Assembly: GCA_964610885.1 (NCBI GenBank)
Contig: CAZSWR010000034.1
Coordinates: forward strand, 1-32,850
Reading direction: 5' to 3'
Length of the DNA stretch: 32,850 nt
Source: CAZSWR01 sp964610885
GTDB lineage: Bacteria; Bacteroidota; Ignavibacteria; Kapaibacteriales; UBA2268
The notes under the pieces were generated by a model. It had not been told where the DNA came from and did no database searches. It saw only the letters and a program-made list of their open reading frames with translations. Made by a program: the position numbers and the translations under genes. Positions 23,250-32,563 of this stretch are shown in pieces; positions within the stretch are counted from its first letter, which is position 1, and each line of letters starts with the position of its first letter.

Positions 23250-24560
23250 ATGGCAATTCGCGTGCTAATCTTGATTATTTTGTTTATTCTGAATAGTTTA
23301 GCTTCGATGGCAACTGGTAATAGAATTCAAGTCAAAACAAATGGTTTTGTAACAGGTATTTACCGCTCCACGTCCGGAGTGTACTATTGCGGCACTTACG
23401 ACAATGGTATTCTTCGCTCGACGGACAACGGGGCGTCGTGGACAACCCATGCCGGGCCGTCCGATCCGCTACAGATCGAATGCGCTTCGAGGATCCAGAC
23501 GAATGATGACAAATACGTCGTTGTGTTTGTGTATGACATCGAGCGTTCTGCTTACACACTCCTGAGTTCGTCCGATTCGTGCAAATCTTGGACAGCAATC
23601 ATTCCGGGAAATGAGTCGCCGATGGAAGCTACGAAAGCTATTCTGTTGAAGAACAATAAAACAATTGTACTAAATGCAAAGAATGCGCTTTCCGTCTTGG
23701 ATTCGGGCGCCACTTCCACGAAACCCCTTACGGTTGTGAACAGCCTTACGGCCCATCCGATTGATTTCAGCGTCGCGCGAGATGGTAGTATTTTCATACT
23801 ATTGGATAACGGCTCGATTGTGAAAATGAATCCTTCAGATCTTGGGCATGTGGAGAATGTTGAGTTCGTTCCCGTCGCGAATGACCGGCCAATCAAATTC
23901 CAAGTAACGGAGACCGGAAAGTTCTATGTTTATACAGAGAAATATAACTTCTTTCTACTATCTTCGACAAACCAGCCGGAAGAGTTGAACTTCGGAGTTC
24001 CTGATGATGGACAAAAATATGTATTTGAAATCGCTTCGGCTTCCGATGAATATTTCGTCGCAAAATATAATAATGATCTTACAGATTTCAACGTATTCGA
24101 CACCAGATACTATCGCAAATCGACGAATTCAAAAACAAAATTCTACGAGTCCGCCGGTACCTATAACGAAGCAACACTCGATTTCTATTTCTCGGACAAT
24201 TGTATGTATTTCAATGTCGCTGAATATTCAAATCCCCAGATTGGACAGTTTATTTATAGCATTCCTTTCGGTTCGTCCACCGCAATTGGCGATGAGATTC
24301 CGGCCAAGTCAGGATTTGATTTTTCATTCAATTCTCAGGTGAACCCAACCTCGATAAATATCTCCGGGGCGGTGCAGATGAATTCATTGCGAATCGATGC
24401 CTACGACGAAACAGGTAACAAACTCGATGTGGTCGGGCTGATCGATGCGTCCGGCAATGCGTCTTTGGGATTGAATAGCAGCCGATTAGCAAGCGGCGTC
24501 TATTTTATTACGATTGGAAATGGTGAATCGAAAGTTACGAAGAAGTTCATCAGAATCTGA
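23250..24560 (+). CDS. Type IX-secreted protein with Asp-box (BNR-like) repeats
   Basis: This is a 436-aa secreted protein. The signal peptide is MAIRVLILIILFILNSLASMATG. The body looks like a beta-propeller of the sialidase/BNR/sortilin type: Asp boxes STDNGASWT (57-65) and SSDSCKSW (about 107-114), and repeated strand pairs such as GVYYCGTYDNGILRS. The last 75 or so residues (GAVQMNSLRIDAYDETGNKLDVV ... LASGVYFITIGNGESKVTKKFIRI) are a type A T9SS sorting domain, removed or modified when the protein is anchored to the surface. I chose the ATG at 23250 (AAGGAT upstream, real signal peptide); the frame is open to 23145. No enzyme activity can be assigned. It stands alone between repeats. Confidence 0.82.
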   Translation: MAIRVLILIILFILNSLASMATGNRIQVKTNGFVTGIYRSTSGVYYCGTYDNGILRSTDNGASWTTHAGPSDPLQIECASRIQTNDDKYVVVFVYDIERSAYTLLSSSDSCKSWTAIIPGNESPMEATKAILLKNNKTIVLNAKNALSVLDSGATSTKPLTVVNSLTAHPIDFSVARDGSIFILLDNGSIVKMNPSDLGHVENVEFVPVANDRPIKFQVTETGKFYVYTEKYNFFLLSSTNQPEELNFGVPDDGQKYVFEIASASDEYFVAKYNNDLTDFNVFDTRYYRKSTNSKTKFYESAGTYNEATLDFYFSDNCMYFNVAEYSNPQIGQFIYSIPFGSSTAIGDEIPAKSGFDFSFNSQVNPTSINISGAVQMNSLRIDAYDETGNKLDVVGLIDASGNASLGLNSSRLASGVYFITIGNGESKVTKKFIRI

Positions 24561-24587
24561 TCGAGCGATTCAATATGAAACTGTATC

Positions 24588-24654
24588 CTTCCGAAGGTTA
24601 ATGGAGTAATGTGCATGTTATTACGCCGCAAAAATGATAAAACCTTCGGAAGGT
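24588..24654. terminator. Inverted repeat between convergent genes
   Basis: CCTTCCGAAGGTT (24588-24600) is a perfect inverted match to AACCTTCGGAAGG (24642-24654). Each arm is itself nearly palindromic. The loop holds a smaller GTAAT/ATTAC pair. It lies 28 bases after the T9SS protein stop and 54 bases after the recQ stop on the other strand, so it may end both transcripts, although no T tract follows. Confidence 0.5.
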
Positions 24655-24707
24655 TCATTTCACCTATATGTTTTACACCACGAAGAATAAAATTACTTCT
24701 GAACAAT

Positions 24708-27341
24708 CTATTCTTTCCCTCTCCGGTCGTTAATAATCGCCATGCAGAGGCGCAATCGATACAGCTCTTTGTCCGGGAAAACTGTTTTTAGCTCGGCGAG
24801 AGTTGCGCCCGGATGCCGGTCGATGTATTCATCCATCTTGGTCATCAGCACGCGGTCTTCTGGCTCGGAGTAATCGAATTCGTCGCCGGAGTGCAGCGCT
24901 TCCTCGATGTGCTTCACGACAGAAATTGGTTTGATTCCCAACTGAATAGCGGTATCGGATATGGACGAACCGTTTTTGAGCAGCGTTATTGATTTCTCTG
25001 CGGCGATGGAGATTTTAATTTTAGCTTTTTCCGGTTCGGTTTTGTCCGTCGTGAAGCCTGAGATTGCCTTGAGGAATTGCCTTCCGTATTTGCTCACAAA
25101 ATTCTCGGAGCAGCCCTGAATCTCTTGCAATTCGGCAAGCGTCGTCGGGAGGCGTTTGGCCAAGCGCTGGAGGGCGATGTCGCTAAGAATGGAGCGGGGC
25201 ACCTTGGCCTCGGAGGCGGCAAGCTCGCTACGGAGTTTGTCCACAGCCCGGAACGCCTTCAAATTCAGATCGGTGGACGAAAAAGTGGTACCAAAATCGA
25301 ATTGCTTGGGGAGATAATGTAGCTTTGCCCGCCCCGACTTCGACAGGAAAATCACTGGATACATGCTGCTGGACATGAACACCAGCCCTTCGGTAATCAT
25401 TTGTTTGATAGTATCCTTTATCAATTCTGGCGTGTATTTCGAGCCGATTCCAAAGCATTCGGCGCGGTCCAGAGTGTAGCTCGTGATTTTCTCATTTTTC
25501 TTCCCGGCGATGAAATCCGTCGTAACCGTTAGCCCAAACTTCCCATTCAGCTGGTACAATGCAGAAATGCACTTATTCCTCAGGTCGATAGCTTCTTTGG
25601 AGAGCGACGTGCGTTTGCCGTGAGTGGCCAGGCACGACGAGCATTGTCCGCAATCGCCCTTGGTCTCGTCGTCTTGGAAATAGTTCAGAATGAAACTGCG
25701 CTTGCATTGAGCCGTTTCGGCGTAACGTATCACGATTTCCAATTTCTTCTGGGCAATTTTCTTGCGTTCGGTGATTTCTTTCTGCTCGATGCCGAGCATA
25801 CGGTTGTCCACGCGCTCTTTCTTGAAATAAATTCCGAATGGTTCGCCCGATGGCCTGTAGCTAACTAGTTTCATTCCGACCAATACGTTCAGGGCGGCAT
25901 TGAACTCTTCGAGCGAGATTCTGTTCTTGCGCATCAGGTCGTTCACGTCGAAGTCCACCTGGCGGTCGAAAGCGGCCTGGCCGGCTGTCCGAAGCAGCGC
26001 ATCGATCACCTTGCGTCGGTCTGCGCTCGTGTTTTCGTAGAACTCGTCGATTCTTTCTCGCGATGTGGTGAATTGTATGGCAGTGATTCCCGATCCGGTG
26101 CCGCGCCTGATGATTTCAGCTCGCTCGAAATAGCGCAGAATGGATGAAGTTTTATACAAAGGCATTGCAGCCAGGTTCGCCAGATGCGATTCGTCGATTA
26201 AAAGAGGCGCGTTGGGCCGATTCCCGACGGCTGTTTGCATCTGGTCGAAGATGATATTGTACAATGTTCGGATGTCGTGGATGTCCGGGTACGATGAATC
26301 AATAAAATACTCTTGGAGCTTGCGGTCTCGTTCCTCGAAGAGCATGGTGCAGACGGCGGGAAGCCCGTCTCTGCCGGCGCGGCCAGCCTCTTGGTAATAT
26401 GCCTCGAGCGTGCCGGTATAGCCCGTGTGGATCACGTTCCGTACGTCCGGCTTGTCGATGCCCATACCGAAGGCATTGGTTGCCACGATCACTTTGGCCG
26501 AATCCGAGATGAATTTATCCTGGACGAAATGGCGATACTTGTCCGGGTATCCGGCGTGGTAGGGGAGAGCCGGAATACCTGATTTCTTGAGCGAATCGGT
26601 GAATTCGTCCACACTTTTCCGCGAACCGCAATAGATGATCGTCGAGCCTTTTTTTGTCTTGCGGATGATCTCTTCGATCGACTCGATTTTTGCATGTGTC
26701 CGCTTCGTGCAATATGATAGATTGGGCCTGTCGAAACCGCGTATCATGCGTTGGGGTTTCTCGAGGGCGAGCGACGAGCAAATATCGTCCTGCACCTCGG
26801 GCGTGGCCGTGGCGGTGAGCGCGATTATCGGAATCCGCTGAATGAATTCAAAAACCTTGCCGATTGATTTGTACGAAGGACGGAAATCGTGCCCCCATTC
26901 GCTGATACAGTGCGCTTCGTCCACCGCAAGGAACGAGAGGCGCAGGTTGTGCAATTGCTCGAGGAAACGGCGGCTTTCGAAGCGTTCCGGGGCCACGTAT
27001 AGCAGTTTGATCCTGCCGGCCATTGCCGAATCGATTCGCGATTGAATCTCGGACGTGGAAAGCGAACTGTTTATGTATGCAGAGTTCACGCCGATTTTGG
27101 AAAGCGAGTCCACCTGATCCTTCATTAACGAAATCAGTGGCGAAACCACCAGCGCGACGCCATGCGTGATAACCGCCGGCAATTGGTAACAAATCGATTT
27201 GCCGCCGCCAGTGGGCATCACGGCCAGAGTGTCCCGGCCGGAAACGATGGATTCAATGATCTCCCTTTGGCCCTTGCGGAACTCCTTGAAGCCAAAGACT
27301 TCCGAAAGGGTGCTGTCGATTCTGATTGCTGTCTCGCTCAA
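24708..27341 (-). CDS. recQ: ATP-dependent DNA helicase RecQ (long form with HRDC and C-terminal HTH)
   Basis: This 877-aa 3'-5' helicase is much longer than E. coli RecQ (about 610 aa). Order of parts: FRKGQREII (Q motif, 21-29), TGGGKS Walker A (44-49), DEAH (141-144) with HCISEWGHDFRP, helicase lobe 2 with ATNAFGMGIDKPDVR and QEAGRAGRDG, then a long helical/winged insert (about 340-540) seen in Bacteroidota RecQs. RQC zinc cysteines C546, C564, C567 and C570 follow, then an HRDC domain (about 695-762) and a C-terminal HTH_40-like helix-turn-helix region (about 778-870, ISDTAIQLGIKPISVVKHIEEAL). The start is a TTG at 27341; no in-frame ATG lies before the Q motif. It follows mnmA by 25 bases. 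Confidence 0.95.
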   Translation of the reverse strand: MSETAIRIDSTLSEVFGFKEFRKGQREIIESIVSGRDTLAVMPTGGGKSICYQLPAVITHGVALVVSPLISLMKDQVDSLSKIGVNSAYINSSLSTSEIQSRIDSAMAGRIKLLYVAPERFESRRFLEQLHNLRLSFLAVDEAHCISEWGHDFRPSYKSIGKVFEFIQRIPIIALTATATPEVQDDICSSLALEKPQRMIRGFDRPNLSYCTKRTHAKIESIEEIIRKTKKGSTIIYCGSRKSVDEFTDSLKKSGIPALPYHAGYPDKYRHFVQDKFISDSAKVIVATNAFGMGIDKPDVRNVIHTGYTGTLEAYYQEAGRAGRDGLPAVCTMLFEERDRKLQEYFIDSSYPDIHDIRTLYNIIFDQMQTAVGNRPNAPLLIDESHLANLAAMPLYKTSSILRYFERAEIIRRGTGSGITAIQFTTSRERIDEFYENTSADRRKVIDALLRTAGQAAFDRQVDFDVNDLMRKNRISLEEFNAALNVLVGMKLVSYRPSGEPFGIYFKKERVDNRMLGIEQKEITERKKIAQKKLEIVIRYAETAQCKRSFILNYFQDDETKGDCGQCSSCLATHGKRTSLSKEAIDLRNKCISALYQLNGKFGLTVTTDFIAGKKNEKITSYTLDRAECFGIGSKYTPELIKDTIKQMITEGLVFMSSSMYPVIFLSKSGRAKLHYLPKQFDFGTTFSSTDLNLKAFRAVDKLRSELAASEAKVPRSILSDIALQRLAKRLPTTLAELQEIQGCSENFVSKYGRQFLKAISGFTTDKTEPEKAKIKISIAAEKSITLLKNGSSISDTAIQLGIKPISVVKHIEEALHSGDEFDYSEPEDRVLMTKMDEYIDRHPGATLAELKTVFPDKELYRLRLCMAIINDRRGKE

Positions 27342-27366
27342 TGTTCTTCGTCTTTTTTTAAAAAAA

Positions 27367-28461
27367 CTATTTGATAATTATCCCGCCGCCAACCAAATCT
27401 ACGTCGTCGTAGATCACAACTGATTGCCCGGGAGTGATTGCCCGCCGTGGTGTGGAGAAATCAATCCGGACCGTATCGCTGTCCAAATACGTGCACCGCG
27501 CCGGGGCGCCAGCGTCTCGGTAGCGTATCTTGACGATGAAATCCCTATCCTCGGGCAAACGGTCGAATTTCTGAAGGTTCAGGCCGCCCACAGTAACCGA
27601 ATTGGCAAGCAGTTCCGGATCTGTCCCGACTATTACTTGGTTCCTCTCGGCGTCGATTTCTTTCACGAAAAGCGGTTCCGAATGAGAAATGCCCAAACCC
27701 CTGCGCTGGCCGATTGTGTAGAATGGAAAGCCTTTGTGGTGGCCAATTACTTTGCCGTCGAAGATGATTTCGCCACCGGCCAGCTTCGTCTCGATTTCCG
27801 GCCGCGCCTCGACGAGGAACCTGCGGTAGTCATTGTCCGGGATGAAGCAAACCTCCTGCGAATCGGGCTTCTTGGCCACGGCCATCCCCAAACGCTCGGC
27901 AATTGCGCGGGTCTCTGTTTTGTTTATATCGCCAATCGGGAATACTGTCCGCGCAAGGTGTTCCTTCGTCAGGTTCCACAGAAAATAGGATTGGTCTTTG
28001 ATCGGGTCGGAGCCTTTCTGGAGCACGGCCATCCCGGATTCGGTTTGGCGGAGCTTGGCGTAGTGGCCCGTTGCTAAATACTTTGCCCCGATCGCATCGG
28101 CTTTCTGGAGCAATTGATCCCATTTGATCAAGCGGTTGCAAATTACGCAAGGGTTGGGCGTTCGGCCGGAAAGGTATTCGCCAATGAAATTGTTCACGAC
28201 CGTTTCGCGGAAAAGCTCTGTGTGGTCCACGAGGAAGTGCTCGATGCCGAGTTTGCGGCTGATTTCCGCGGCCTCCATCGCCGAGGCGTATGAGCAGCAA
28301 CTTTTCGCGTGGGTTTTGTCTCGGCATTCGTCGGTAACCTTGAACGGAGTGATTGTGATCCCGGCCACCTCGAATCCCTGCTCGACGAGTAGCGCAGCCG
28401 CTACCGACGAATCGACTCCTCCGCTCATTGCCACGAGTATTTTATTATTGTTGAGCTGCAT
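27367..28461 (-). CDS. mnmA: tRNA 2-thiouridylase MnmA
   Basis: This 364-aa enzyme installs the 2-thio group of s2U34 in tRNA-Lys, Glu and Gln, taking sulfur from a persulfide relay and using ATP. It shows the PP-loop SGGVDSS (13-19), catalytic Cys C105 (NPCVICNR) and C205 (EVCFIPD), TGHYAKL, KDQSYFLW and a C-terminal beta-barrel. Extra cysteines C46, C55 and C56 lie in a DECRDKTHAKSCCSYA segment found in some relatives. I chose the ATG at 28461 (MQLNNNKILVAMSGG); the open frame to 28524 runs through the gyrA terminator. It is followed by recQ and probably shares its transcript. Confidence 0.96.
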   Translation of the reverse strand: MQLNNNKILVAMSGGVDSSVAAALLVEQGFEVAGITITPFKVTDECRDKTHAKSCCSYASAMEAAEISRKLGIEHFLVDHTELFRETVVNNFIGEYLSGRTPNPCVICNRLIKWDQLLQKADAIGAKYLATGHYAKLRQTESGMAVLQKGSDPIKDQSYFLWNLTKEHLARTVFPIGDINKTETRAIAERLGMAVAKKPDSQEVCFIPDNDYRRFLVEARPEIETKLAGGEIIFDGKVIGHHKGFPFYTIGQRRGLGISHSEPLFVKEIDAERNQVIVGTDPELLANSVTVGGLNLQKFDRLPEDRDFIVKIRYRDAGAPARCTYLDSDTVRIDFSTPRRAITPGQSVVIYDDVDLVGGGIIIK

Positions 28462-28482
28462 GTTTTCTCTGTGCTTTGTTTG

Positions 28483-28509
28483 AAAAAAGGGAATCCAACG
28501 GACTCCCTT
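28483..28509 (-). terminator. Intrinsic terminator between gyrA and mnmA
   Basis: On the minus strand, AAGGGAGTCC pairs with GGATTCCCTT (one mismatched position) with a 3-base loop, and six T residues follow. It lies about 38 bases past the gyrA stop and only about 22 bases before the mnmA ATG. Confidence 0.75.
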
Positions 28510-28546
28510 CATCAGATTTATCAATGATAATCAATCAATACTTCGC

Positions 28547-31084
28547 CTATAAAAGCGATTCCTGCTCGGGCATGTGGCGCTCGGGGGCGGGAGTGGCGTT
28601 TTCATCGGCCACGAATCCTGCTTCTGTGTCTTCGTCGAACATGTCCTGTTCGTCGTTGTCGTCGCGGGCCACCACTGTGATGTCCGATATAGTATCGCCT
28701 TCGTCCAGACGGATCAGGCGGACGCCTTGGGTGTTTCGGCCGATGGTGCGGATGTCTTTGATCGGTTGGCGAATCAAAACTCCGTTGCGCGTCATCACGA
28801 CCAAGTCTTCCGTATCGACCACAGAAAGGATTCCGCAGACTTTGCCGGTTTTCTCGGTTACGTTCATCGAGATCACGCCTTTGGCGCCGCGGCGCGTCAA
28901 GCGGAACTCTTCGTACGGTGTGCGCTTGCCGTAGCCCTTTTCGCCGACGACGAGCACTTGGGCGTCCGAACGCTTGATGACGATCATCGAAATCAATTCG
29001 TCCGATTCGTCCAACGTGATGCCGCGGACTCCGGTTGCCGTGCGGCCCATCGGGCGGACGTCGCTTTCGCGGAAACGGCAGGCGATACCGTTGTGGGTGC
29101 CCAGGATAACGTCGCATGTGCCGTCAGTGAGGCGGGCAGAGATAAGCGAGTCGTTGGCCTCGAGGTTGATCGCGATGATGCCCGTGGAGCGGACGTTTGC
29201 GAAGCTCGAGAGGTTAGTTTTCTTGATCGTACCGTTTTTCGTTACCATAAGGATGTAATTGTCCTCGACAAATTCCTTGACTGGCAGGTACGCCGTAACC
29301 TTTTCGTCGTTCGTCTTTTGGATGACGTTCGCCAGCGAGCGACCCTTGGCGTTGCGGCTTCCTTCGGGCAGGTCATAGACCTTGACGCGGAAGCAACGGC
29401 CGGTGTCGGTGAAAAATACTATATAGTGGTGCGTGGAGGCCTGGAACACGTGCTCGACGAAATCGTCGTCGTAGGTGCCGGCTCCGCTCGCGCCGCGTCC
29501 GCCTTTGTTTTGGCGGCGGTAGTTCGAAACGGGTGTGCGCTTGATGAATCCACGATGCGAAATCGTTACGATCACTTCTTCGTTGGCGATCATGTCCTCC
29601 ACGGTGAACTCTTTGGAGTCGTGGACGATTTCGGTGCGGCGTGCGTCGCCGTATTTTTCTTTCAGCTCGCGGAATTCGTTGGCGATGATGCCCATCTGGA
29701 GTTCTTTGCTGGCCAGGATGGAGCGAAGGTATTCAATAGTTTTAATTAATTCGGCGTATTCGTTCTGGATCTTTTCGCGTTCGAGGCCAGTCAGGCGTTG
29801 CAAGCGCATTTCCAGGATGGCTTTGGTCTGCATCTCGGAGAGCGCGAAACGTTCGATCAGCCTTGCAGAGGCTTGCTTTGCGTCGGCGGATTCTTTGATG
29901 ATCTTGATCACTTCGTCGATATTGTTGAGCGCAATCAGGAAGCCTTCCAAGATGTGGGCGCGTTTTTCGGCGGCGTCCAAATCGAACTGCGTGCGGCGGA
30001 CGATGACTTCGTTGCGGTGCTCGATGAAGTGATACATCATCTCGCGGAGTGTGAGCAATTTCGGGCGTTGGTTCACGAGCGCGATCATGATGGCGCCGAA
30101 CGTTACCTGCATTTGCGTGTGCTTGTAGAGGTTGTTCAGCACGACCGAGGGGATGGCGTCGCGTTTGACCTCGATCACCACGCGGATACCGTCGCGGTCG
30201 GATTCGTCGCGGATGTCCGTGATGTCTTCGAGAGCCTTGGCGCGGACCAGTTCGGCAATCTTTTCGATAAGGCTTGCTTTGTTCACTTGGTACGGCAGCT
30301 CGGTAACGATGATGGAGCATTTGCCGCTCTTGGCCTCTTCGATGGCGCAGCGGGCGCGGACGATGATTTTGCCGCGGCCGGTGGTGTAGCATTCGCGAAC
30401 GCCTTCGTAGCCGTAGATGATGCCGCCCGTCGGGAAATCCGGTGCGGGAATGTACTTCATCAAATCTTCGTTCGACATCTCGGGGTTTTCGATGAAAGCG
30501 AGCAGACCGTCGAGCGTCTCGGTCAGGTTGTGCGGCGGGATGTTCGTGGCCATACCGACCGCGATACCGCCGGAACCGTTCACCAAGAGCGTGGGCATGA
30601 CCGATGGCAGCACTTTGGGTTCTTGCAGGGTTTCGTCGAAGTTCGTGGTGAAATCTACGGTATTTTTGTCGATGTCGCGCATCACTTCGGTAGCGATCCA
30701 CGACATACGGGCTTCGGTGTAGCGCATGGCAGCGGCCGAATCGCCATCGACGGAGCCGAAGTTACCCTGGCCGTCCACCATTTGGTAGCGCAGGGACCAC
30801 TCTTGGGCCATGCGGACCATGGCGTCATAGACGGAGGAATCGCCGTGGGGGTGGTACTTACCGAGCACTTCACCGACGATACGGGCAGATTTCTTGTATG
30901 CTTTGTTCGGCGTGTTGCCGAGTTCGTTCATAGCGAATAGTATCCTTCGGTGCACGGGTTTGAGGCCGTCGCGCACGTCCGGCAAAGCCCTCGACACAAT
31001 GACAGACATTGAATAGTCGAGGTAACTATTTTTCATTTCATCTTCGAGGTTCGTCGGTACAATTTGTTCGCGTAGCAGAGCCAT
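28547..31084 (-). CDS. gyrA: DNA gyrase subunit A
   Basis: This 845-aa subunit breaks and rejoins DNA for supercoiling with GyrB. The start MALLREQIVPTNLEDEMKNSYLDYSMSVIVSRALPDVRDGLKPVHRRIL is typical. The catalytic Tyr is Y122 (AAMRYTEARM). The quinolone region HPHGDSSVYDAMVRMAQ has S83 and D87, the susceptible residues in E. coli numbering. The C-terminal domain has six-bladed propeller repeats. The GyrA box (Q525-G531) reads QNKGGRG rather than the textbook QRRGGKG. The acidic tail (DDNDEQDMFDEDTEAGF) is common. A promoter match lies at 31119-31148 and a terminator at 28483-28509. ParC can resemble GyrA, but the box and tail support GyrA. Confidence 0.96.
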   Translation of the reverse strand: MALLREQIVPTNLEDEMKNSYLDYSMSVIVSRALPDVRDGLKPVHRRILFAMNELGNTPNKAYKKSARIVGEVLGKYHPHGDSSVYDAMVRMAQEWSLRYQMVDGQGNFGSVDGDSAAAMRYTEARMSWIATEVMRDIDKNTVDFTTNFDETLQEPKVLPSVMPTLLVNGSGGIAVGMATNIPPHNLTETLDGLLAFIENPEMSNEDLMKYIPAPDFPTGGIIYGYEGVRECYTTGRGKIIVRARCAIEEAKSGKCSIIVTELPYQVNKASLIEKIAELVRAKALEDITDIRDESDRDGIRVVIEVKRDAIPSVVLNNLYKHTQMQVTFGAIMIALVNQRPKLLTLREMMYHFIEHRNEVIVRRTQFDLDAAEKRAHILEGFLIALNNIDEVIKIIKESADAKQASARLIERFALSEMQTKAILEMRLQRLTGLEREKIQNEYAELIKTIEYLRSILASKELQMGIIANEFRELKEKYGDARRTEIVHDSKEFTVEDMIANEEVIVTISHRGFIKRTPVSNYRRQNKGGRGASGAGTYDDDFVEHVFQASTHHYIVFFTDTGRCFRVKVYDLPEGSRNAKGRSLANVIQKTNDEKVTAYLPVKEFVEDNYILMVTKNGTIKKTNLSSFANVRSTGIIAINLEANDSLISARLTDGTCDVILGTHNGIACRFRESDVRPMGRTATGVRGITLDESDELISMIVIKRSDAQVLVVGEKGYGKRTPYEEFRLTRRGAKGVISMNVTEKTGKVCGILSVVDTEDLVVMTRNGVLIRQPIKDIRTIGRNTQGVRLIRLDEGDTISDITVVARDDNDEQDMFDEDTEAGFVADENATPAPERHMPEQESLL

Positions 31085-31118
31085 AATTTTTCTCTTTACT
31101 TCTTAATATATCAAACCA

Positions 31119-31148
31119 CAAAAATACGGAAAATTCGCGGTTTTTGAA
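31119..31148 (-). promoter_or_regulatory. Candidate promoter for gyrA
   Basis: On the minus strand, TATTTTTG (31119-31126) matches TAnnTTTG. Nineteen bases upstream is TTTTC (ending 31146), a weak -33 element. The predicted leader is about 28 bases. Confidence 0.45.
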
Positions 31149-31331
31149 AAGAATATTAATCCACAGTGGTTTATTTTGGTGGGGGCGGGGCGCGCGGCCC
31201 GAACCCCGAATCGCGAGCGAGCGATAATTTTGTGTAATATTGATTTGGAGAAGTGGAGAGAATTTTGTATGTTGGAGGTTTATTTGAAAGTGGGAAAATA
31301 AATGAGTTCGCGGTAAGGCAAAAAAAATCGC
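31149..31331. other. Gap between gyrA promoter and nuclease gene
   Basis: No gene is seen. A G/C-rich island at about 31179-31224 (GGTGGGGGCGGGGCGCGCGG and following, with a GCGAGCGAGCG run) stands out in otherwise AT-rich sequence. It marks the boundary between the housekeeping block and the AT-rich nuclease gene. Confidence 0.5.
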
Positions 31332-32558
31332 ATGAACATAGATTGGATAAATGAATTAATCGATTTGTTTCCTGAGACAAGTACAGGTCGAAAGAATCTT
31401 ATTGCAATAGCAGGATACCCTAAATGGGAAATTGTGAATAGTAATTTAATGGCATTTTATTTCGATGAAAAGGAGGAACATGGCTTTTCAAGACTATTTA
31501 TTAATAGCCTATTAGATATTTATGATTCAAAAAAAATGACAATTCCTCTTCCAAGAGAAATATTTGAAACTGATTTTTCAGTCGAAAGAGAGGTGTCAAC
31601 AAATTCTGGAGGACGTATTGATATATTAATTCGCGAAGAAGTTGAATCTGAAGATGATAATGATGAGCCAACTTCAAATTGGGCCATTATTATTGAAAAT
31701 AAACTCTTTGCTAGTTTGTACAACAATCTAAATGACTATTGGAAGAGTGTTAATTCCGATAACAAATTGATTGTAGTATTATCATTAACCTTTATAGATA
31801 AGCCTAAAGAAATTGAGAATAAAAAGATAAATTTTATAAACATTACACATAGAGAATTAATCGATAAGGTAAAACAGAATTTATCTGATTTTTATCTTGA
31901 TTCAGATGATAGACATTTGTTGTTTTTAAAAGAGTATATTTCTAATGTTAATTCTTTCTATATAGACAAAAAAGATACGATGAAAATGGATACTACTTTA
32001 CAATTATTCCATTCAAAAAAGGAAGACATTGAAGAATTTAAAAAAGTTGATTTGGAACTTTTAAAATATGTTTCTAAGTCAGTCTTTAATATAATGACAG
32101 AAGTTGGCTTTCCTCCATATTCAACGAAGGATTCATCTAAATCAAAGCACTTTTACGTGAATGCAGAAAGTGAGAATTTAAATCCAACATTAAAAGATAA
32201 TATTGAGTTTGTAAAAAAATTCCGTTTTTGGATCAACTTAAGTCGATTAAGATATTGTGGTACTTTTGCGGGATATTTTGAACTATGGGGTGTTAATAAT
32301 ACTAAATATGGAGATGAGTTAAAGTTGCATTTGAGTGAAATGCAAATTTTCACAGAAAATGTTCAATTAGGCACTAGTGGTAGAAGTGGAGGTGGGTATC
32401 AGCATATCTACAATATTTCAATTCCGATAGGTGACTTAACAAATAAAACATTTGATAATCAATTAAGAACTGCATTACAAGATTGTTTTTTTAATCATTC
32501 TAATAATTTTATTGAAAATGCAGTTTTGAGTTTTAAAAAATTAATTGAAAAAAGATAA
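31332..32558 (+). CDS. PD-(D/E)XK nuclease superfamily protein (PDDEXK_4-like)
   Basis: This 408-aa protein carries a nuclease core in its N-terminal half: GRKNLIAIAGYPKWEIVNSNLMAFYFDEKEEHGFS (helical start, E33), GGRIDILI (D97), WAIIIENKLFASLYNNLNDY (E122-x-K124). This D...ExK arrangement and the HG-to-IENK layout match the PDDEXK_4 family (PF14281), whose members are often linked to defence or mobile DNA. The C-terminal half (about 200-408) includes RFWINLSRLRYCGTFAGYFELWG and a Ser/Gly-rich GTSGRSGGGYQHIYNISIPIG and may be a substrate-recognition part. It is strikingly AT-rich compared with gyrA, suggesting recent gain. No methyltransferase or toxin/antitoxin partner is visible in the window. 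Confidence 0.75.
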   Translation: MNIDWINELIDLFPETSTGRKNLIAIAGYPKWEIVNSNLMAFYFDEKEEHGFSRLFINSLLDIYDSKKMTIPLPREIFETDFSVEREVSTNSGGRIDILIREEVESEDDNDEPTSNWAIIIENKLFASLYNNLNDYWKSVNSDNKLIVVLSLTFIDKPKEIENKKINFINITHRELIDKVKQNLSDFYLDSDDRHLLFLKEYISNVNSFYIDKKDTMKMDTTLQLFHSKKEDIEEFKKVDLELLKYVSKSVFNIMTEVGFPPYSTKDSSKSKHFYVNAESENLNPTLKDNIEFVKKFRFWINLSRLRYCGTFAGYFELWGVNNTKYGDELKLHLSEMQIFTENVQLGTSGRSGGGYQHIYNISIPIGDLTNKTFDNQLRTALQDCFFNHSNNFIENAVLSFKKLIEKR

Positions 32559-32563
32559 AGCAC

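Noticed and set aside
28574..30940. Long plus-strand open frames opposite gyrA
   Set aside because: These are antisense shadows caused by the codon bias of gyrA. Their translations are rich in Asp, His, Arg and Val without domain structure.
31171..31380. 69-codon minus-strand frame upstream of gyrA
   Set aside because: It crosses the G/C-rich island and the nuclease start. Its Pro-rich end (GPRAPPPPK) is what reading through that island gives, and no protein family matches.
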